DNA of 36,028 nt from CAYSPT01 sp964432985 (GCA_964432985.1 CAYSPT010000052.1:1-36028), one strand, 5' to 3'; shown: positions 7,124 to 15,950, counted from the stretch's first letter. Translations and numbers: made by a program. Notes: generated by a model not told the origin, from the letters alone.

Positions 7124-7669
7124 TTCGTCGGTTTCTTCGCCTTGCTCTTGCGGCTGTTCGCTGCTGGGAGGAGCAAAGGTTTCCGACAGTTGTGAGAGAA
7201 TCTTTTCGGCCCTGGTCATCCAGGTAAATTTGTTGATCTGCTTGGCATCGTCCAGGTCCCGGCCCAGACGTCGCTGCTCCATAAAAGCGGTGAGGTCCCG
7301 TGAGGCAATGACATACAGTTCCTTTTTTTCAAACGGATGCACTTCACGTCGTGACCAAATTGCTTCGAAAATCTTGGTTTTAACAAGGAGCAGGTCGATG
7401 AAAACGGGTAGCCCGCCTCCCTCGAATTCGAACCGGGCCAGGGCCATATTATCGTTTATCTTACTGGTTTTTCCGCTTGGTTTGTAGCCGTGGGGACGCA
7501 TCGCTTCGACAGCCTGTTTGACGTTGTTACCGTCGATCATCAGGTCGATGTCGTCGGTTGGTCGCGGACCCAGATGAAAAGCGGCCGCTATCCCACCTAT
7601 GATCATGAACTGGATTTTACTATTTTTCAGCGAGGTGGTTACCTCGTCAAAGTGCTTATATAAATTCAT
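7121..7669 (-). CDS. Nucleotidyltransferase fold protein (AbiEii/MNT-like)
   Basis: A 182-aa protein of the DNA polymerase beta-like nucleotidyltransferase superfamily. It shows the GG motif (G25-G26), the catalytic pair in TDDID (D40 and D42) and a third Asp at D92 in PVFIDLLLV. Such small proteins transfer a nucleoside monophosphate to a protein, RNA or antibiotic, and some act as antitoxins or toxins. No HEPN or AbiEi partner is adjacent, so a toxin-antitoxin role is not supported. An acidic Gln/Glu tail ends the protein. AAGGAG lies 8 nt before ATG 7669. The stop abuts a 17-bp repeat array. Confidence 0.8.
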   Translation of the reverse strand: MNLYKHFDEVTTSLKNSKIQFMIIGGIAAAFHLGPRPTDDIDLMIDGNNVKQAVEAMRPHGYKPSGKTSKINDNMALARFEFEGGGLPVFIDLLLVKTKIFEAIWSRREVHPFEKKELYVIASRDLTAFMEQRRLGRDLDDAKQINKFTWMTRAEKILSQLSETFAPPSSEQPQEQGEETDE

Positions 7670-7806
7670 TATCAGGCTCCTTGCCGCACCGGGCGTCAGC
7701 CACCCCGTGTTATCTTGCGCTCACACTATCAAAATAGGAGGGATTCGTCAAGCCGTTGAACGGTCAGGTAGGCCGCCGGTTTGTCAGTCGCGCGGCGAAG
7801 TACTGC

Positions 7807-8439
7807 TCAAGGAGCAGTCGTGGTGCTGCCGGTGTAGAGGACCATGTTTTCGCCGTGGAAAATAAACTCCAGCGCTTCGCTGAAACCGAGCTTTCCAAGG
7901 AGTTTTCTCACCGGCTTGTTGCCGGCCACCGTGGAGACCTTGACAGTATCTACTCCCCTGGCTCTGAGCTCCTTGAGAATTTCGATGATGAGCGCTTTGC
8001 CCAGTCCCTTTTTCCGTGCGGTGGGATCGATGACGATGAACATGAGCTCCTCTTCCAGCCCGGCCACCGTTGTCCGCTTCGTGTAGAGAAAATTCTCCAA
8101 CGCCCCCGGCAGGGCTTTCAGAGAACCGGGGAAGCCTTTTGCCAGGCCGGCTGCCAGGCCCGGAGCTTCACGGGACAGGATGTCGGTCAGCATGTTCCCG
8201 GACGAAAAAGTGGCGGTTATGAAGCCCTGTATGTCGCCCTGGCAGGGGGTAACCAGCTCGATGGACCACTTGCTGGCCACCATTCCCCTGAACAGGGCAT
8301 TGAGAAAATGTTTCCCGAATCGGGCGAACTGGGAGTAGGGCATGTAGGTGTGAAACAGGTCCACAGCCCGCGGCAGGTCCTGGGGTGTCATCACCCGGAA
8401 GGTGTACGTCTCCTTCGGATTGTCGGTTTGTTTCTTCAC
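7807..8439 (-). CDS. GNAT family N-acetyltransferase
   Basis: A 210-aa acetyl-CoA-dependent acetyltransferase. The acetyl-CoA pyrophosphate-binding motif R-x-x-G-x-G is at residues 142-147 (RKKGLG), after strand beta4 (LMFIVIDPTA). The C-terminal part has the usual N-x-x-x-x-x-L-x-x-x-G-F arrangement (NKPVRKLLGKLGF). Residues 85-125 form an Ala/Gly/Leu-rich insertion before the motif. The substrate is unknown. The start is GTG at 8439 with GAGAG about 7 nt upstream. It lies 138 bp from the next gene on the same strand, with a long AT-rich leader (8440-8590). Confidence 0.75.
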   Translation of the reverse strand: MKKQTDNPKETYTFRVMTPQDLPRAVDLFHTYMPYSQFARFGKHFLNALFRGMVASKWSIELVTPCQGDIQGFITATFSSGNMLTDILSREAPGLAAGLAKGFPGSLKALPGALENFLYTKRTTVAGLEEELMFIVIDPTARKKGLGKALIIEILKELRARGVDTVKVSTVAGNKPVRKLLGKLGFSEALEFIFHGENMVLYTGSTTTAP

Positions 8440-8553
8440 AGGAGACTCTCACTTTCAGCTAACGTATTGTTTTCCTTGTGGTCACTGTAATTTTACGGCT
8501 GCGCCAGCTCATTCTTATGGCTGCAGCCTCCAACAGGTGTCCTTCAGGTAAAT

Positions 8554-8571
8554 CATACTGTGAATAGTATG
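8554..8571. promoter_or_regulatory. Small dyad upstream of the acetyltransferase gene
   Basis: CATACT (8554-8559) and AGTATG (8566-8571) form a 6-bp-arm dyad in the 151-bp spacer between the UbiV-like gene and the acetyltransferase. It may be an operator or a weak hairpin; there is no T-run. Confidence 0.35.
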
Positions 8572-8590
8572 TAACAACTTTGTTGATCTA

Positions 8591-9481
8591 TTACAAAACG
8601 GGCGGTTCGGGTGTTACCACAATGCGGTCGATACCCAGGTCCCTTAAGCCGTCGGGCAGTTTGTCGTTGTGGTAGAACTGGGTGTTTCCCTTCAGGATGA
8701 CGGGGACCGGCATGTCCTTGTGTTCGAGGCGGAATGTGTATTTGCGGCACTCGAAACCGCAGGGGAAAACAGCGCGCTGGTGGGGGCGGGTTTCCCAATC
8801 ACAGCCGGCACTCAGGCATATACGGGTTGTCGAAACGTAGACAAACGGGAGGTAGAGAGAAGCTTTAAATGAGCTTCCGTGCCTGATTCCCTGCAGCAGG
8901 TTGTCCAGTTCTACCCGCTCGACTCCCACTTCCTTCAGGTAAGCGGCCGTTTGGGGCACCTCGAACCCGCCATGCCTGAAATGGTCCATGAGGGTCTCGG
9001 GGACCTTCCCTGCGATGGTGACCAACCTCGGCCCGCGTTTTTGTTTCGTGAGCAGTCTTCCCAGTACCGGTTTCAGGCTGGTAAAGCGTGTGGTCAGCAG
9101 GCGCAGCGTCCCCCAGTCGTTGAAAATAACTTCCGATCCCGCCGCCCGCTCAGCCAGGTGTTCCAGCTGCTGTGTAACAGTTCTCAAGCCGGCACCGGTC
9201 ATGTAGGGTGTTACCAGGGTAAGCGGCACGTCGTGGTCTGCAGCGAATGCCAGCACATCCTCCAGTTCCGCGCTCCCGGCGATGAGCCGTTCGCAAAACT
9301 CCACTCCGAAATAGAGCCGCTTCCAGGTCCCCGAGTCCCAGTGGCGCAGGCGATCGGCCCTGGTTACATAGAGGGCCTGGTCCACCCCCAGTTCTTCCCA
9401 GGCGGCGGTGAGGACCTTCCAATGGGGAAGCCTGCAAGGCAAGCAGCTCGGTGTCTTGCGGTTGCCGCTATGTTTTTCCAT
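8591..9481 (-). CDS. U32 family protein, UbiV-like
   Basis: About 296 aa. The segment SEVIFNDWGTLRLL matches the NDxG motif region of UbiV-like U32 proteins, and late cysteines in RICLSAGCDW and VFPCGFECRKY, with earlier ones near residues 15-20 and in FCERL, could bind a [4Fe-4S] cluster. UbiU and UbiV form a heterodimer that hydroxylates ubiquinone precursors without oxygen. Here a UbiU-like U32 protein lies 37 bp upstream on the same strand, so a two-subunit enzyme is likely. No ubiquinone genes are visible, so the substrate is probably different. ATG 9481 is preferred over TTG 9487 but the Shine-Dalgarno site is weak. Confidence 0.65.
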   Translation of the reverse strand: MEKHSGNRKTPSCLPCRLPHWKVLTAAWEELGVDQALYVTRADRLRHWDSGTWKRLYFGVEFCERLIAGSAELEDVLAFAADHDVPLTLVTPYMTGAGLRTVTQQLEHLAERAAGSEVIFNDWGTLRLLTTRFTSLKPVLGRLLTKQKRGPRLVTIAGKVPETLMDHFRHGGFEVPQTAAYLKEVGVERVELDNLLQGIRHGSSFKASLYLPFVYVSTTRICLSAGCDWETRPHQRAVFPCGFECRKYTFRLEHKDMPVPVILKGNTQFYHNDKLPDGLRDLGIDRIVVTPEPPVL

Positions 9482-9518
9482 GACCAACGCTCATTTCGTA
9501 ACAGTGATGATGTGCATC

Positions 9519-10667
9519 TCAGGTCTTGCCGCAGCCCGGGCACCCGGCGCACGCTTTCCCGTCTCTGGCCGCTTTGGCCATCAATTCCGGCCAGTAACAC
9601 CCGAAGCCGCAATCCACTCCGTAAACCTCTTTGAACCATCCCCGGGCCCACTCCTTGTACGTGTTCCGCGCTTCTTCCCGTGCCGATTGGCGTTCTTCCA
9701 GGTAGTCGAGACAGCCGCGGAGAAACGTCACATCGGTGACTTTCTTGATGGTGGTATTGCTGCGCCCGACTATCTTGATGCCGGCTATTCCGGCGTGAAG
9801 CAGGTCGTACAGCGCACAGGCGCCGCAGGTGTCGACTCCCGTCAGGAGATTGAATGTGTTGGCGATAAAACTTCTGGCCCTTTCCATTTTCGCCGCGTCG
9901 GACTCCGTGGTAGAGACGAGTGATACGTCGTATTCCAGGAAGCACGCTCCCACCGAGGAGAAGGGGTTGCCTTTGAGCAGGGCCAGTGCCATCTTGCGGG
10001 GAATTCTTCGCATGATTCCCAGCACCAACTGATCAATGTTCAGCTTCTTGGGGATGTCCCAGAGCTTCCCGTACTTGACTTCGTTGACCCCGTGCTGGAA
10101 GGTGCAGAATCCGTCGATGTTCTTGCATCCCCGGTTCATGATGAACACTTCGAAGTCCATCCCGGGATTTTCTTTCACCATGTCCGCCGCTTCCCACGGT
10201 TGAACGTGCCGGGGCAGTACGATGCGTTTGGCGCCCAGGTCACTGAAAAACCGTGCCGCTTCCGGATTGAAAATGGTGCATCCCGTGGAAGCGTGGATGG
10301 GGGTGGTGATTCCTTGCTCCCGCAGATAGAGCATTAATCCAAGGTCGGCCACGATCAGGACGTCCACTCCGGTAGCCAGAAAATCGTTCAACTCGGCGGT
10401 GATGACCGGATACTGGCTGGCGGTGTAAAAAGCGTTCATGGTCAGGTGGACGGTGATTCCGCGAGCGTGGGCCTCACGAACGGTCTCCGAAAGGGCTTCC
10501 ACCGTGGGCAGGTTGGACGATTTCCATTCCCGCCGGTTTATGGATCCGACGTTGGTGTACTTTTCTTTCCACTTTTTCGAAAGCACGCCGCAATAAATTT
10601 CGTTACAGCCGGCTTCAGCTACCAGGGCCACTTCCTGCGGCTTGTTCACCGGTGCCAGGATTTTCAT
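9519..10667 (-). CDS. Peptidase U32 family protein, UbiU-like
   Basis: About 382 aa from ATG 10667, beginning MKILAPVNKPQEV, the standard start of U32 proteins. The U32 core is visible as DFEVFIMNRGC followed by C in DGFCTF, then GACF, and the closing motif CGACALYDLLHAGIAGIKIVGRS. A Cys-rich C-terminus (VDCGFGC, CAGCPGC) suggests an Fe-S cluster. Despite the name, characterised members (UbiU, TrhP, RlhA) mostly perform oxygen-independent hydroxylation of RNA or quinones. It is probably the partner of the adjacent UbiV-like protein. A TTG at 10721 in the last repeat unit is in frame and would add 18 residues; GGCGGTAAG before ATG 10667 makes the ATG more likely. Confidence 0.75.
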   Translation of the reverse strand: MKILAPVNKPQEVALVAEAGCNEIYCGVLSKKWKEKYTNVGSINRREWKSSNLPTVEALSETVREAHARGITVHLTMNAFYTASQYPVITAELNDFLATGVDVLIVADLGLMLYLREQGITTPIHASTGCTIFNPEAARFFSDLGAKRIVLPRHVQPWEAADMVKENPGMDFEVFIMNRGCKNIDGFCTFQHGVNEVKYGKLWDIPKKLNIDQLVLGIMRRIPRKMALALLKGNPFSSVGACFLEYDVSLVSTTESDAAKMERARSFIANTFNLLTGVDTCGACALYDLLHAGIAGIKIVGRSNTTIKKVTDVTFLRGCLDYLEERQSAREEARNTYKEWARGWFKEVYGVDCGFGCYWPELMAKAARDGKACAGCPGCGKT

Positions 10668-10680
10668 AGTCTTACCGCCA

Positions 10681-10894
10681 TCAATAACTATTTGAGCCCA
10701 AGCGGTTGCTCTTAAACTCAATCAATAACTTTTTGAGCCCAAGCGGTTACTCTTAAACTCAATCAATAACTTTTTGAGCCCAAGCGGTTGCTCTTAAACT
10801 CAATCAATAACTTTTTGAGCCCAAGCGGTTACTCTTAAACTCAATCAATAACTTTTTGAGCCCAAGCGGTTGCTCTTAAACTCAATCAATAACT
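10681..10894 (-). repeat. 41-bp tandem array between radical SAM and UbiU-like genes
   Basis: Five full 41-bp units start at 10681, 10722, 10763, 10804 and 10845, with a partial sixth at 10886. Units alternate TTGCTC and TTACTC, giving an 82-bp higher-order period. On the minus strand each unit reads as a TTG-initiated 14-codon frame (TTG AGT TTA AGA ...) whose TGA overlaps the next TTG as TTGA. The array starts with the TGA stop of the radical SAM gene. The last unit is open into the UbiU-like gene. No Shine-Dalgarno site precedes the TTG codons. Confidence 0.9.
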
Positions 10895-11902
10895 ACTAAA
10901 ACTCATGTTTTTAACCCAGTCCATTACGGTGGCAATGTTGAGGGCAAACAGGTGGTTATATTCGATAAAACAGGTGGCCAGACACGACTCGCAGGGCAGG
11001 GGGGCAATACGGTCGAAAGCCCACATGAATCCCTTGTTAAGAGCACTGGGCGCTGAGACCTCCTCCACCAGAAGCGAGCAGGGGTAGACGCATCCGTCGG
11101 TGTCGATGTTGCAATACAGAGACCGGGCCAGGCAGGCCACACCCCGGTGCTGTCCCGGGCGTTTGCTGATTCGGTAATCACCCCAGGAATATGCGTACCG
11201 CAGGTAATTGTAAGAATTGATGATGGGCAGTCCCGATTTTTTCATAACGTACAGATCCCTGATGATTGCCTGGTACTCCCCGGTGGAAGGCATTAATTCA
11301 TCGTGCCCGCGGCCGAGATACTCGTTGTGGTGCAGCACCTGGTAGGTGGTCTGAAAACCCATTTTGGCCGCCAGGTCGTTGATCCATTGAAGGTTGCCCC
11401 GGCTGTGGCGGGTGAGGACGGAAAGCGTCCACACCGGCACGTTCCCCACGGAAAGCTCCAGGGCCTTCATGGTTTTATCGAAACTGCCCGGTTCACGGTT
11501 GGCATCGTGGACTTCCTGGGGACCGTCCAGTGAGATGACCAGGTGGTCGAGCATTTTAATGACGTCGATTTTGTCCGGCACCAGGTAACCGTTGGTGTCC
11601 ATGGTCACGTACAGGCCGTGTTTCTTGACTCTCTCAACGATTTCGCCTATGTCGTCACGGACCAGGGGCTCTCCTCCCCAGAAACCGATCCGGGCACACC
11701 CGTGCTGGGCCAGTTCATCGATGATACCAAAGATCTCATCGGTGGTCATCTCCCGCTGCTTCCGCTGCGGAATCTGGCAGTACCGGCAGTTGCTCGGGCA
11801 CCGATTGGTCACCGAGATCATGACGTTGAGCGGACAGCGCCGCCCGGTAAGCTTGTGGGTAAGCGCACCCATCCCCATCCGGAAAGCGTGTCTGACGTTC
11901 AT
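10886..11902 (-). CDS. Radical SAM protein with SPASM-like C-terminal cysteines
   Basis: A 338-aa radical SAM enzyme. Cluster cysteines are C35, C39 and C42 (NRCPSNCRYC), followed by WGGEPL and SLDGP, typical of the SPASM/twitch subgroup. Extra cysteines occur in the C-terminal third (GVACLARSLYCNIDTDGCVYPC and PCESCLATC) and could hold auxiliary Fe-S clusters. Such enzymes modify peptides or act in cofactor and lipid biosynthesis. ATG 11902 lies 8 nt after the carbamoyltransferase stop, with GGAGAGGAA inside that gene's end, so translation is coupled and the two products probably act in one pathway. Its stop codon begins the 41-bp tandem array. Confidence 0.85.
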   Translation of the reverse strand: MNVRHAFRMGMGALTHKLTGRRCPLNVMISVTNRCPSNCRYCQIPQRKQREMTTDEIFGIIDELAQHGCARIGFWGGEPLVRDDIGEIVERVKKHGLYVTMDTNGYLVPDKIDVIKMLDHLVISLDGPQEVHDANREPGSFDKTMKALELSVGNVPVWTLSVLTRHSRGNLQWINDLAAKMGFQTTYQVLHHNEYLGRGHDELMPSTGEYQAIIRDLYVMKKSGLPIINSYNYLRYAYSWGDYRISKRPGQHRGVACLARSLYCNIDTDGCVYPCSLLVEEVSAPSALNKGFMWAFDRIAPLPCESCLATCFIEYNHLFALNIATVMDWVKNMSFSSY

Positions 11903-11910
11903 GACAGGTT

Positions 11911-13632
11911 TCAGTTCCTCTCCACCCAGAACGGTCCTATGGCCAGGGCGCCGAGCCTGGTCCCTTTAAAGGCCGATACCGCGTCTTCCGGGGTACAGAC
12001 GATAGGTTCTCCCCGGCGGTTAAACGATGTGTTTACCAGCAGAGGCACCCCGGTCAACTGCCTGAACGATTCTATCACGTTCCAGTACAAAGGGTTGTCT
12101 TTTTTAGAAACAGTTTGCACCCGGGCGGTGCCGTCGGTGTGGACGACTCCCGGGATTTCCGCCTGCTTTTCGTCCCTGACCTTGAAAACCCTGAGCATGT
12201 AGGGGGACCGGCCGGCCATCTCGAAATAGGCCCCGGCCTGTTCCTCGAGCACTGCGGGCGCATAGGGCCGGAACGATTCGCGCCGCTTGACCTCGTCGTT
12301 GAGCCGGTCCTTGATGTCCTGAGGACGCGGGTCGGCCAGGATACTCCGGTGCCCCAGGGCCCGGGGCCCGGCTTCCATCTTACCCTGGAACCACCCCACG
12401 ATGGTTCCCTGCGCCAGCGCTTCAGCTGCTACCGAGGCAATATCGTCAACCTTCCTGTACTGTAAACGGTTCTCCTTGAGAACGGATTCGATTTCGCTGT
12501 CGGAAAAAGCGGGACCAAGACCGGCGTCGCTCAGTGGGCGCGGCCGTTTGCCCCGTTTGATGTCCGGGTCGAGCATCAAGGCCGCTCCTGCGCAGCAGCC
12601 GCAGTCATTGGCCATGGGAGGGATGAACAGGTCCTTGAAGGGAGTGCGCTGAAGTATCGTGCCGTTTGCCAGGCTGTTGAGAGCCAGCCCTCCCGAGAAG
12701 CAGAGACGTGTTTCACCGCTGAGCCGGGCAAGCTTTTTAAGCAGGGCCATGAGGGCCTCCTCGTAAACCGTCTGAAGGCTGCAAGCGATGTTGGCGTGAC
12801 GCTCGTCCAGCGGTTCGTCCCGGTGCCGTCGCGGTCCCATGAGCTGTTCGAATTCCGCCGTGGTGTAGTGCTCTTTGTCCAGGTGCACGTCGAAGTATTT
12901 CATCTGCAGATCGAACCCGCCGTCGGGTTTGATGCGCAGTATCTTCCTGAACTGGGTAACGTACCTGGGCTCACCGTAAGCGGCCAGTCCCATGACCTTG
13001 CCCTCGTCCCAGTTTTCCCTGAATCCCAGGTACTCGGTCACCGAGAGGTACAGCAGCCCCAGAGAATGCGGATAGGGTATACGCTCCAGCTCCCTGATGG
13101 ACGTTCCCGTACCAACCGCCAGCAATCCCGTGTCCTGCTCACCGTTGGCATCCAGGGACAGGACTGCGGCTGTTTCGAAATCGGATAGTAAAAAGGAACT
13201 GGCGGCGTGGCAGAGATGGTGGTCCAGGTAGTGGAATGCTCCAGTGTAATTGAACTGTTTTTTCAGGCGCCCGGGGAGCCTGAGCATGGCGTGAAGGATA
13301 CGCTGCCGCCCACCCGGATTGATCAGGGCGGCCGGTTTGCTGCGGGAGAGAAGCAACAGGCGCCGGGCGATTCCCTTCCAGGGATGCCAGTAGAAGCCGA
13401 TTTTCCTGATGTCCTCGAAGCGCGCTCCTGCGTGCTTCAGACACCATCGCATGGCCCGGGCGGGAAACCGGCCGGTGTGCTTTTCCCGGCTGAATCGTTC
13501 TTCTTCAGCATACGCCACGATTTCACCATCTTCAACAAGACAGACGGCCGAATCGTGCATAAAAGCGTTTATCCCCGCTGTCAGCACCTGTACCGGCTTT
13601 CGAGCAGCTGGATTCCCTCCCCTCTCCCACAC
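11911..13632 (-). CDS. Carbamoyltransferase (NodU/CmcH/TobZ family)
   Basis: Up to 573 aa. The N-terminal kinase-like domain begins GINAFMHDSA (H26, D27, S28) and has LDHHLCHAASSF, with His residues expected for carbamoyl-phosphate processing. The C-terminal YrdC-like part has GKMEAGPRALGHRSILADPR (about residues 413-432), RESFRPYAPAVLEE and LLVNTSFNRRGEPIV. The family makes carbamoyl-AMP and transfers the carbamoyl group to a hydroxyl of a sugar or natural product. The start is uncertain: GTG 13632 gives about 14 residues more than usual. A consensus-like promoter lies at 13711-13739, and this gene appears to be first in an operon with the radical SAM and two U32 genes. Confidence 0.9.
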   Translation of the reverse strand: MWERGGNPAARKPVQVLTAGINAFMHDSAVCLVEDGEIVAYAEEERFSREKHTGRFPARAMRWCLKHAGARFEDIRKIGFYWHPWKGIARRLLLLSRSKPAALINPGGRQRILHAMLRLPGRLKKQFNYTGAFHYLDHHLCHAASSFLLSDFETAAVLSLDANGEQDTGLLAVGTGTSIRELERIPYPHSLGLLYLSVTEYLGFRENWDEGKVMGLAAYGEPRYVTQFRKILRIKPDGGFDLQMKYFDVHLDKEHYTTAEFEQLMGPRRHRDEPLDERHANIACSLQTVYEEALMALLKKLARLSGETRLCFSGGLALNSLANGTILQRTPFKDLFIPPMANDCGCCAGAALMLDPDIKRGKRPRPLSDAGLGPAFSDSEIESVLKENRLQYRKVDDIASVAAEALAQGTIVGWFQGKMEAGPRALGHRSILADPRPQDIKDRLNDEVKRRESFRPYAPAVLEEQAGAYFEMAGRSPYMLRVFKVRDEKQAEIPGVVHTDGTARVQTVSKKDNPLYWNVIESFRQLTGVPLLVNTSFNRRGEPIVCTPEDAVSAFKGTRLGALAIGPFWVERN

Positions 13633-13710
13633 CTTCCCGCACGCTTGCTGGAAACCATGGGAAAACTATCCCAGCACCAGACCATACCGTCGAGTGTTTC
13701 GTAGATGCAG

Positions 13711-13739
13711 ATTATATGAGTCTACCATCTTTAATGCAA
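13711..13739 (-). promoter_or_regulatory. Sigma70-type promoter for the carbamoyltransferase operon
   Basis: Read on the minus strand: TTGCAT (13734-13739), a 17-bp spacer and a consensus TATAAT (13711-13716), about 75 bp before the GTG start. One of the best promoter matches in the window. Confidence 0.7.
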
Positions 13740-13775
13740 CAAATACACAAACGGTTCCCTGCGCGTGAAGGTTTT

Positions 13776-13804
13776 ATGAAAGGATCCAACTCAAGCAAGG
13801 AAGT
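13776..13804 (+). CDS. Possible small ORF start cut by the assembly gap
   Basis: GAAGG, five bases, then ATG 13776 begins M-K-G-S-N-S-S-K-E before running into N. The GAAGG...TTTTATGAA layout recalls the mini-ORF units at 15951-16276, but nothing more can be seen. It could equally be chance. Confidence 0.25.
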
Positions 13805-13904
13805 NNNNNNNNNNNNNNNNNNNNNNNNNNNNNNNNNNNNNNNNNNNNNNNNNNNNNNNNNNNNNNNNNNNNNNNNNNNNNNNNNNNNNNNNNNNNNNNN
13901 NNNN
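13805..13904. other. Assembly gap (100 N)
   Basis: Exactly 100 N, so the true length is unknown. It lies between divergent genes. The right-hand flank (13905-14014) is AT-rich and ends in a Shine-Dalgarno site GGAGG before ATG 14015. Confidence 0.95.
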
Positions 13905-14014
13905 CCAGGGCTCTTAAAGTCTTATAAATGTTAAATAATTTCTTTGCCGAGTAATATCCTTGATTAAGCTGGAGAGTAGATGGTACAATTTGCCCGCGAG
14001 GTGGAGGTTGACCA

Positions 14015-15925
14015 ATGGCTGTTCTGCGATGGGCTGAAGATCCCGATCGCCTGTATCCGATAATGGGAAAAGTGGTGTCGATAGGCAGAAGTTTCCGTAA
14101 CGACATCGTGCTTGACGACACGAAAGTATCGCGCCACCACGCCCGGATAGAGGAACGCGCCGGGGTTTTTTATGTCGTCGATCTCGAGAGCACCAACGGA
14201 GTCTTCGTCGACGGCCGCCAAATAGAGGACGAGCCCCTGAAAGAAGGAGACAGGGTCCTGATAGGCTCTACCATACTGATCTTTACCGAAGGCGCTGACG
14301 ATCAGGAAAAACATCTGTCCAAGAAACTCAAGGAGCTTGCCGGAAATCTGTCGGCGGACCAGGAAAACCTGGCTCGTAAGCTCAGGGTGTATTCGCGCCG
14401 TATCGAGCAGATGGAAAAGAGCGATCGGCTTTCTTCTTTGCTACTCGAAATTACCCGCCGGCTCACCTCGATCCTGGACATCCGGAAACTGCTTGCGCAA
14501 ACCATGGATGACCTGGTCAAGTTGACTGCCGCTGAACGTGGTCTCATCGTGCTGTACGACAAAAAGAAAAAAAAGCTTGCTCCGGCTCTTGCCCGGGGTA
14601 TCGGCAAGGAGATCGAGGCGGACGAGCGGGACGAGATAAGCTATAGCATTGTAAAAGAGGTTTACCAGACGGGTGTGTCGGTTCTCACCACCGACGCCCA
14701 GGATGATCCCCGGTTCAGCGCCGGACAGAGCGTGTTTTCCTTCAACATCCGCTCAGTGATGTGCGCGCCTCTTAAATCGAAGAAAAAAATCCTGGGTGTC
14801 ATCTACATCGACAACCGGCAGGAAAGCGGTATGTTCTCCGATGTGGACCTGAGGTTCCTGGAGGCGTTTGCCGCCCAGACAGCCGTGGCCCTGGAAAACG
14901 CAATGCTCTACCGCGAGATTACAGATGAGAAAAGTAAAATAGAAAGCATATTGCATAGTATGGATGATGCCATGGTGGTTGCCGACGGGCAGGGGACTGT
15001 GGACATGATGAATCCTTCCGCCCTGAGGCTGTTCGAAGTGGAAGAGGCTTCTTCGGGTGAGCTGTATCCGAGTAAAAGCGCCCAGTCCCACCGGCTCGGA
15101 GTCCTGCTTTCAGAAGTGATGGATGTGGACGAGAGCACCACCTTTGATGTTTTTAACATGAAACCCGATCCTGAAATGTTTTCCAACCGTGTCACCGTAT
15201 TGAAACGGGGAAAAAAGAAGCGGACCGGCGCCATCATGGCCTTGAGAAATGTCACTCGCATGAAAGATATTCACCGTTCATCAATCCGGTTTCTCTACAT
15301 GGTGGCCCGTCATCTCGAAGACAAGCTGACCGGGATTGAATCTGCTTTGGAGCAGGACAACGGTCAACAAAGCGGCGTTTCCCTGTCGTCGATCAAGGAC
15401 GCGGTCTACCGGATCATACGGTTTGCCCGGATGATCGCGGGCCCCATCCGGCTTCACCGGAGCGTGCATGTTCCCGCAGATTTATTTGTGGATGAGATCA
15501 AACAGGTGGAAGCAGAGCTTGCGGAAAGAAACATAAGCCTGGAATGTACCGGCCTTGGGGAGAATTGGACCGAAGAGATAACTATTGACCCCGACAAAAT
15601 GAAGGACACGATGCGGTTCACCCTGCGCAGTGCGGCCGACATGGCAGAGGAGGGCAGCACCCTGAAGGCATCGTTCCTGACTGAAGGCAAAGAAATGATC
15701 ATGACCGTCGATATTTCCTCCATGACGGCTCCCGATTATGTAAGACGGGTACTGGAAGCTCCTTCAATGCAGGCCGATATGGTCGATTCCGTCTCATCGG
15801 CTGATGAGCTGGCCCTCATGGTCGATCTGGCTTTTTCCCGATTCGTGCTTGATGCTCATGGGGGGGCCCTGGAATTAGAGAACGAAAACCGGATTTGCGT
15901 CCGGTTCCCGATATTGAAGCTGTAG
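14015..15925 (+). CDS. FHA-GAF-PAS sensor with degenerate histidine-kinase core
   Basis: A 636-aa cytosolic signalling protein. Residues 18-90 are an FHA domain with the phosphothreonine-binding residues G24-R25-S26, S39, H42 and N61. A coiled coil (about 95-140) is followed by a GAF domain (about 150-300), a PAS-like domain (about 305-420) and a kinase-like tail. In that tail the HExxP H-box is not conserved (ARHLEDKLTG instead), the N-box lacks its Asn (DKMKDTMRFTLRSAADM) and no DxG G1-box is seen, so ATP binding and autophosphorylation are doubtful. It is probably a pseudokinase acting by protein contacts. It lies just upstream of an RsbW-like kinase and a STAS protein. GGAGG precedes ATG 14015. 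Confidence 0.8.
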   Translation: MAVLRWAEDPDRLYPIMGKVVSIGRSFRNDIVLDDTKVSRHHARIEERAGVFYVVDLESTNGVFVDGRQIEDEPLKEGDRVLIGSTILIFTEGADDQEKHLSKKLKELAGNLSADQENLARKLRVYSRRIEQMEKSDRLSSLLLEITRRLTSILDIRKLLAQTMDDLVKLTAAERGLIVLYDKKKKKLAPALARGIGKEIEADERDEISYSIVKEVYQTGVSVLTTDAQDDPRFSAGQSVFSFNIRSVMCAPLKSKKKILGVIYIDNRQESGMFSDVDLRFLEAFAAQTAVALENAMLYREITDEKSKIESILHSMDDAMVVADGQGTVDMMNPSALRLFEVEEASSGELYPSKSAQSHRLGVLLSEVMDVDESTTFDVFNMKPDPEMFSNRVTVLKRGKKKRTGAIMALRNVTRMKDIHRSSIRFLYMVARHLEDKLTGIESALEQDNGQQSGVSLSSIKDAVYRIIRFARMIAGPIRLHRSVHVPADLFVDEIKQVEAELAERNISLECTGLGENWTEEITIDPDKMKDTMRFTLRSAADMAEEGSTLKASFLTEGKEMIMTVDISSMTAPDYVRRVLEAPSMQADMVDSVSSADELALMVDLAFSRFVLDAHGGALELENENRICVRFPILKL

Positions 15926-15950
15926 AAAACTGTGGTTTGAAGGAGCTTTT

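Noticed and set aside
7420..7445. tRNA T-loop-like GGTTCGAATTC
   Set aside because: It lies inside the nucleotidyltransferase coding sequence, and no acceptor or anticodon stems flank it.
7121..8439. Toxin-antitoxin module (nucleotidyltransferase plus GNAT)
   Set aside because: The genes are 138 bp apart with no antitoxin-like small gene, and the GNAT is longer than TacT-type toxins. No support beyond family resemblance.
10681..10894. CRISPR array
   Set aside because: The 41-bp units are directly adjacent with no unique spacers, and no cas genes are present.
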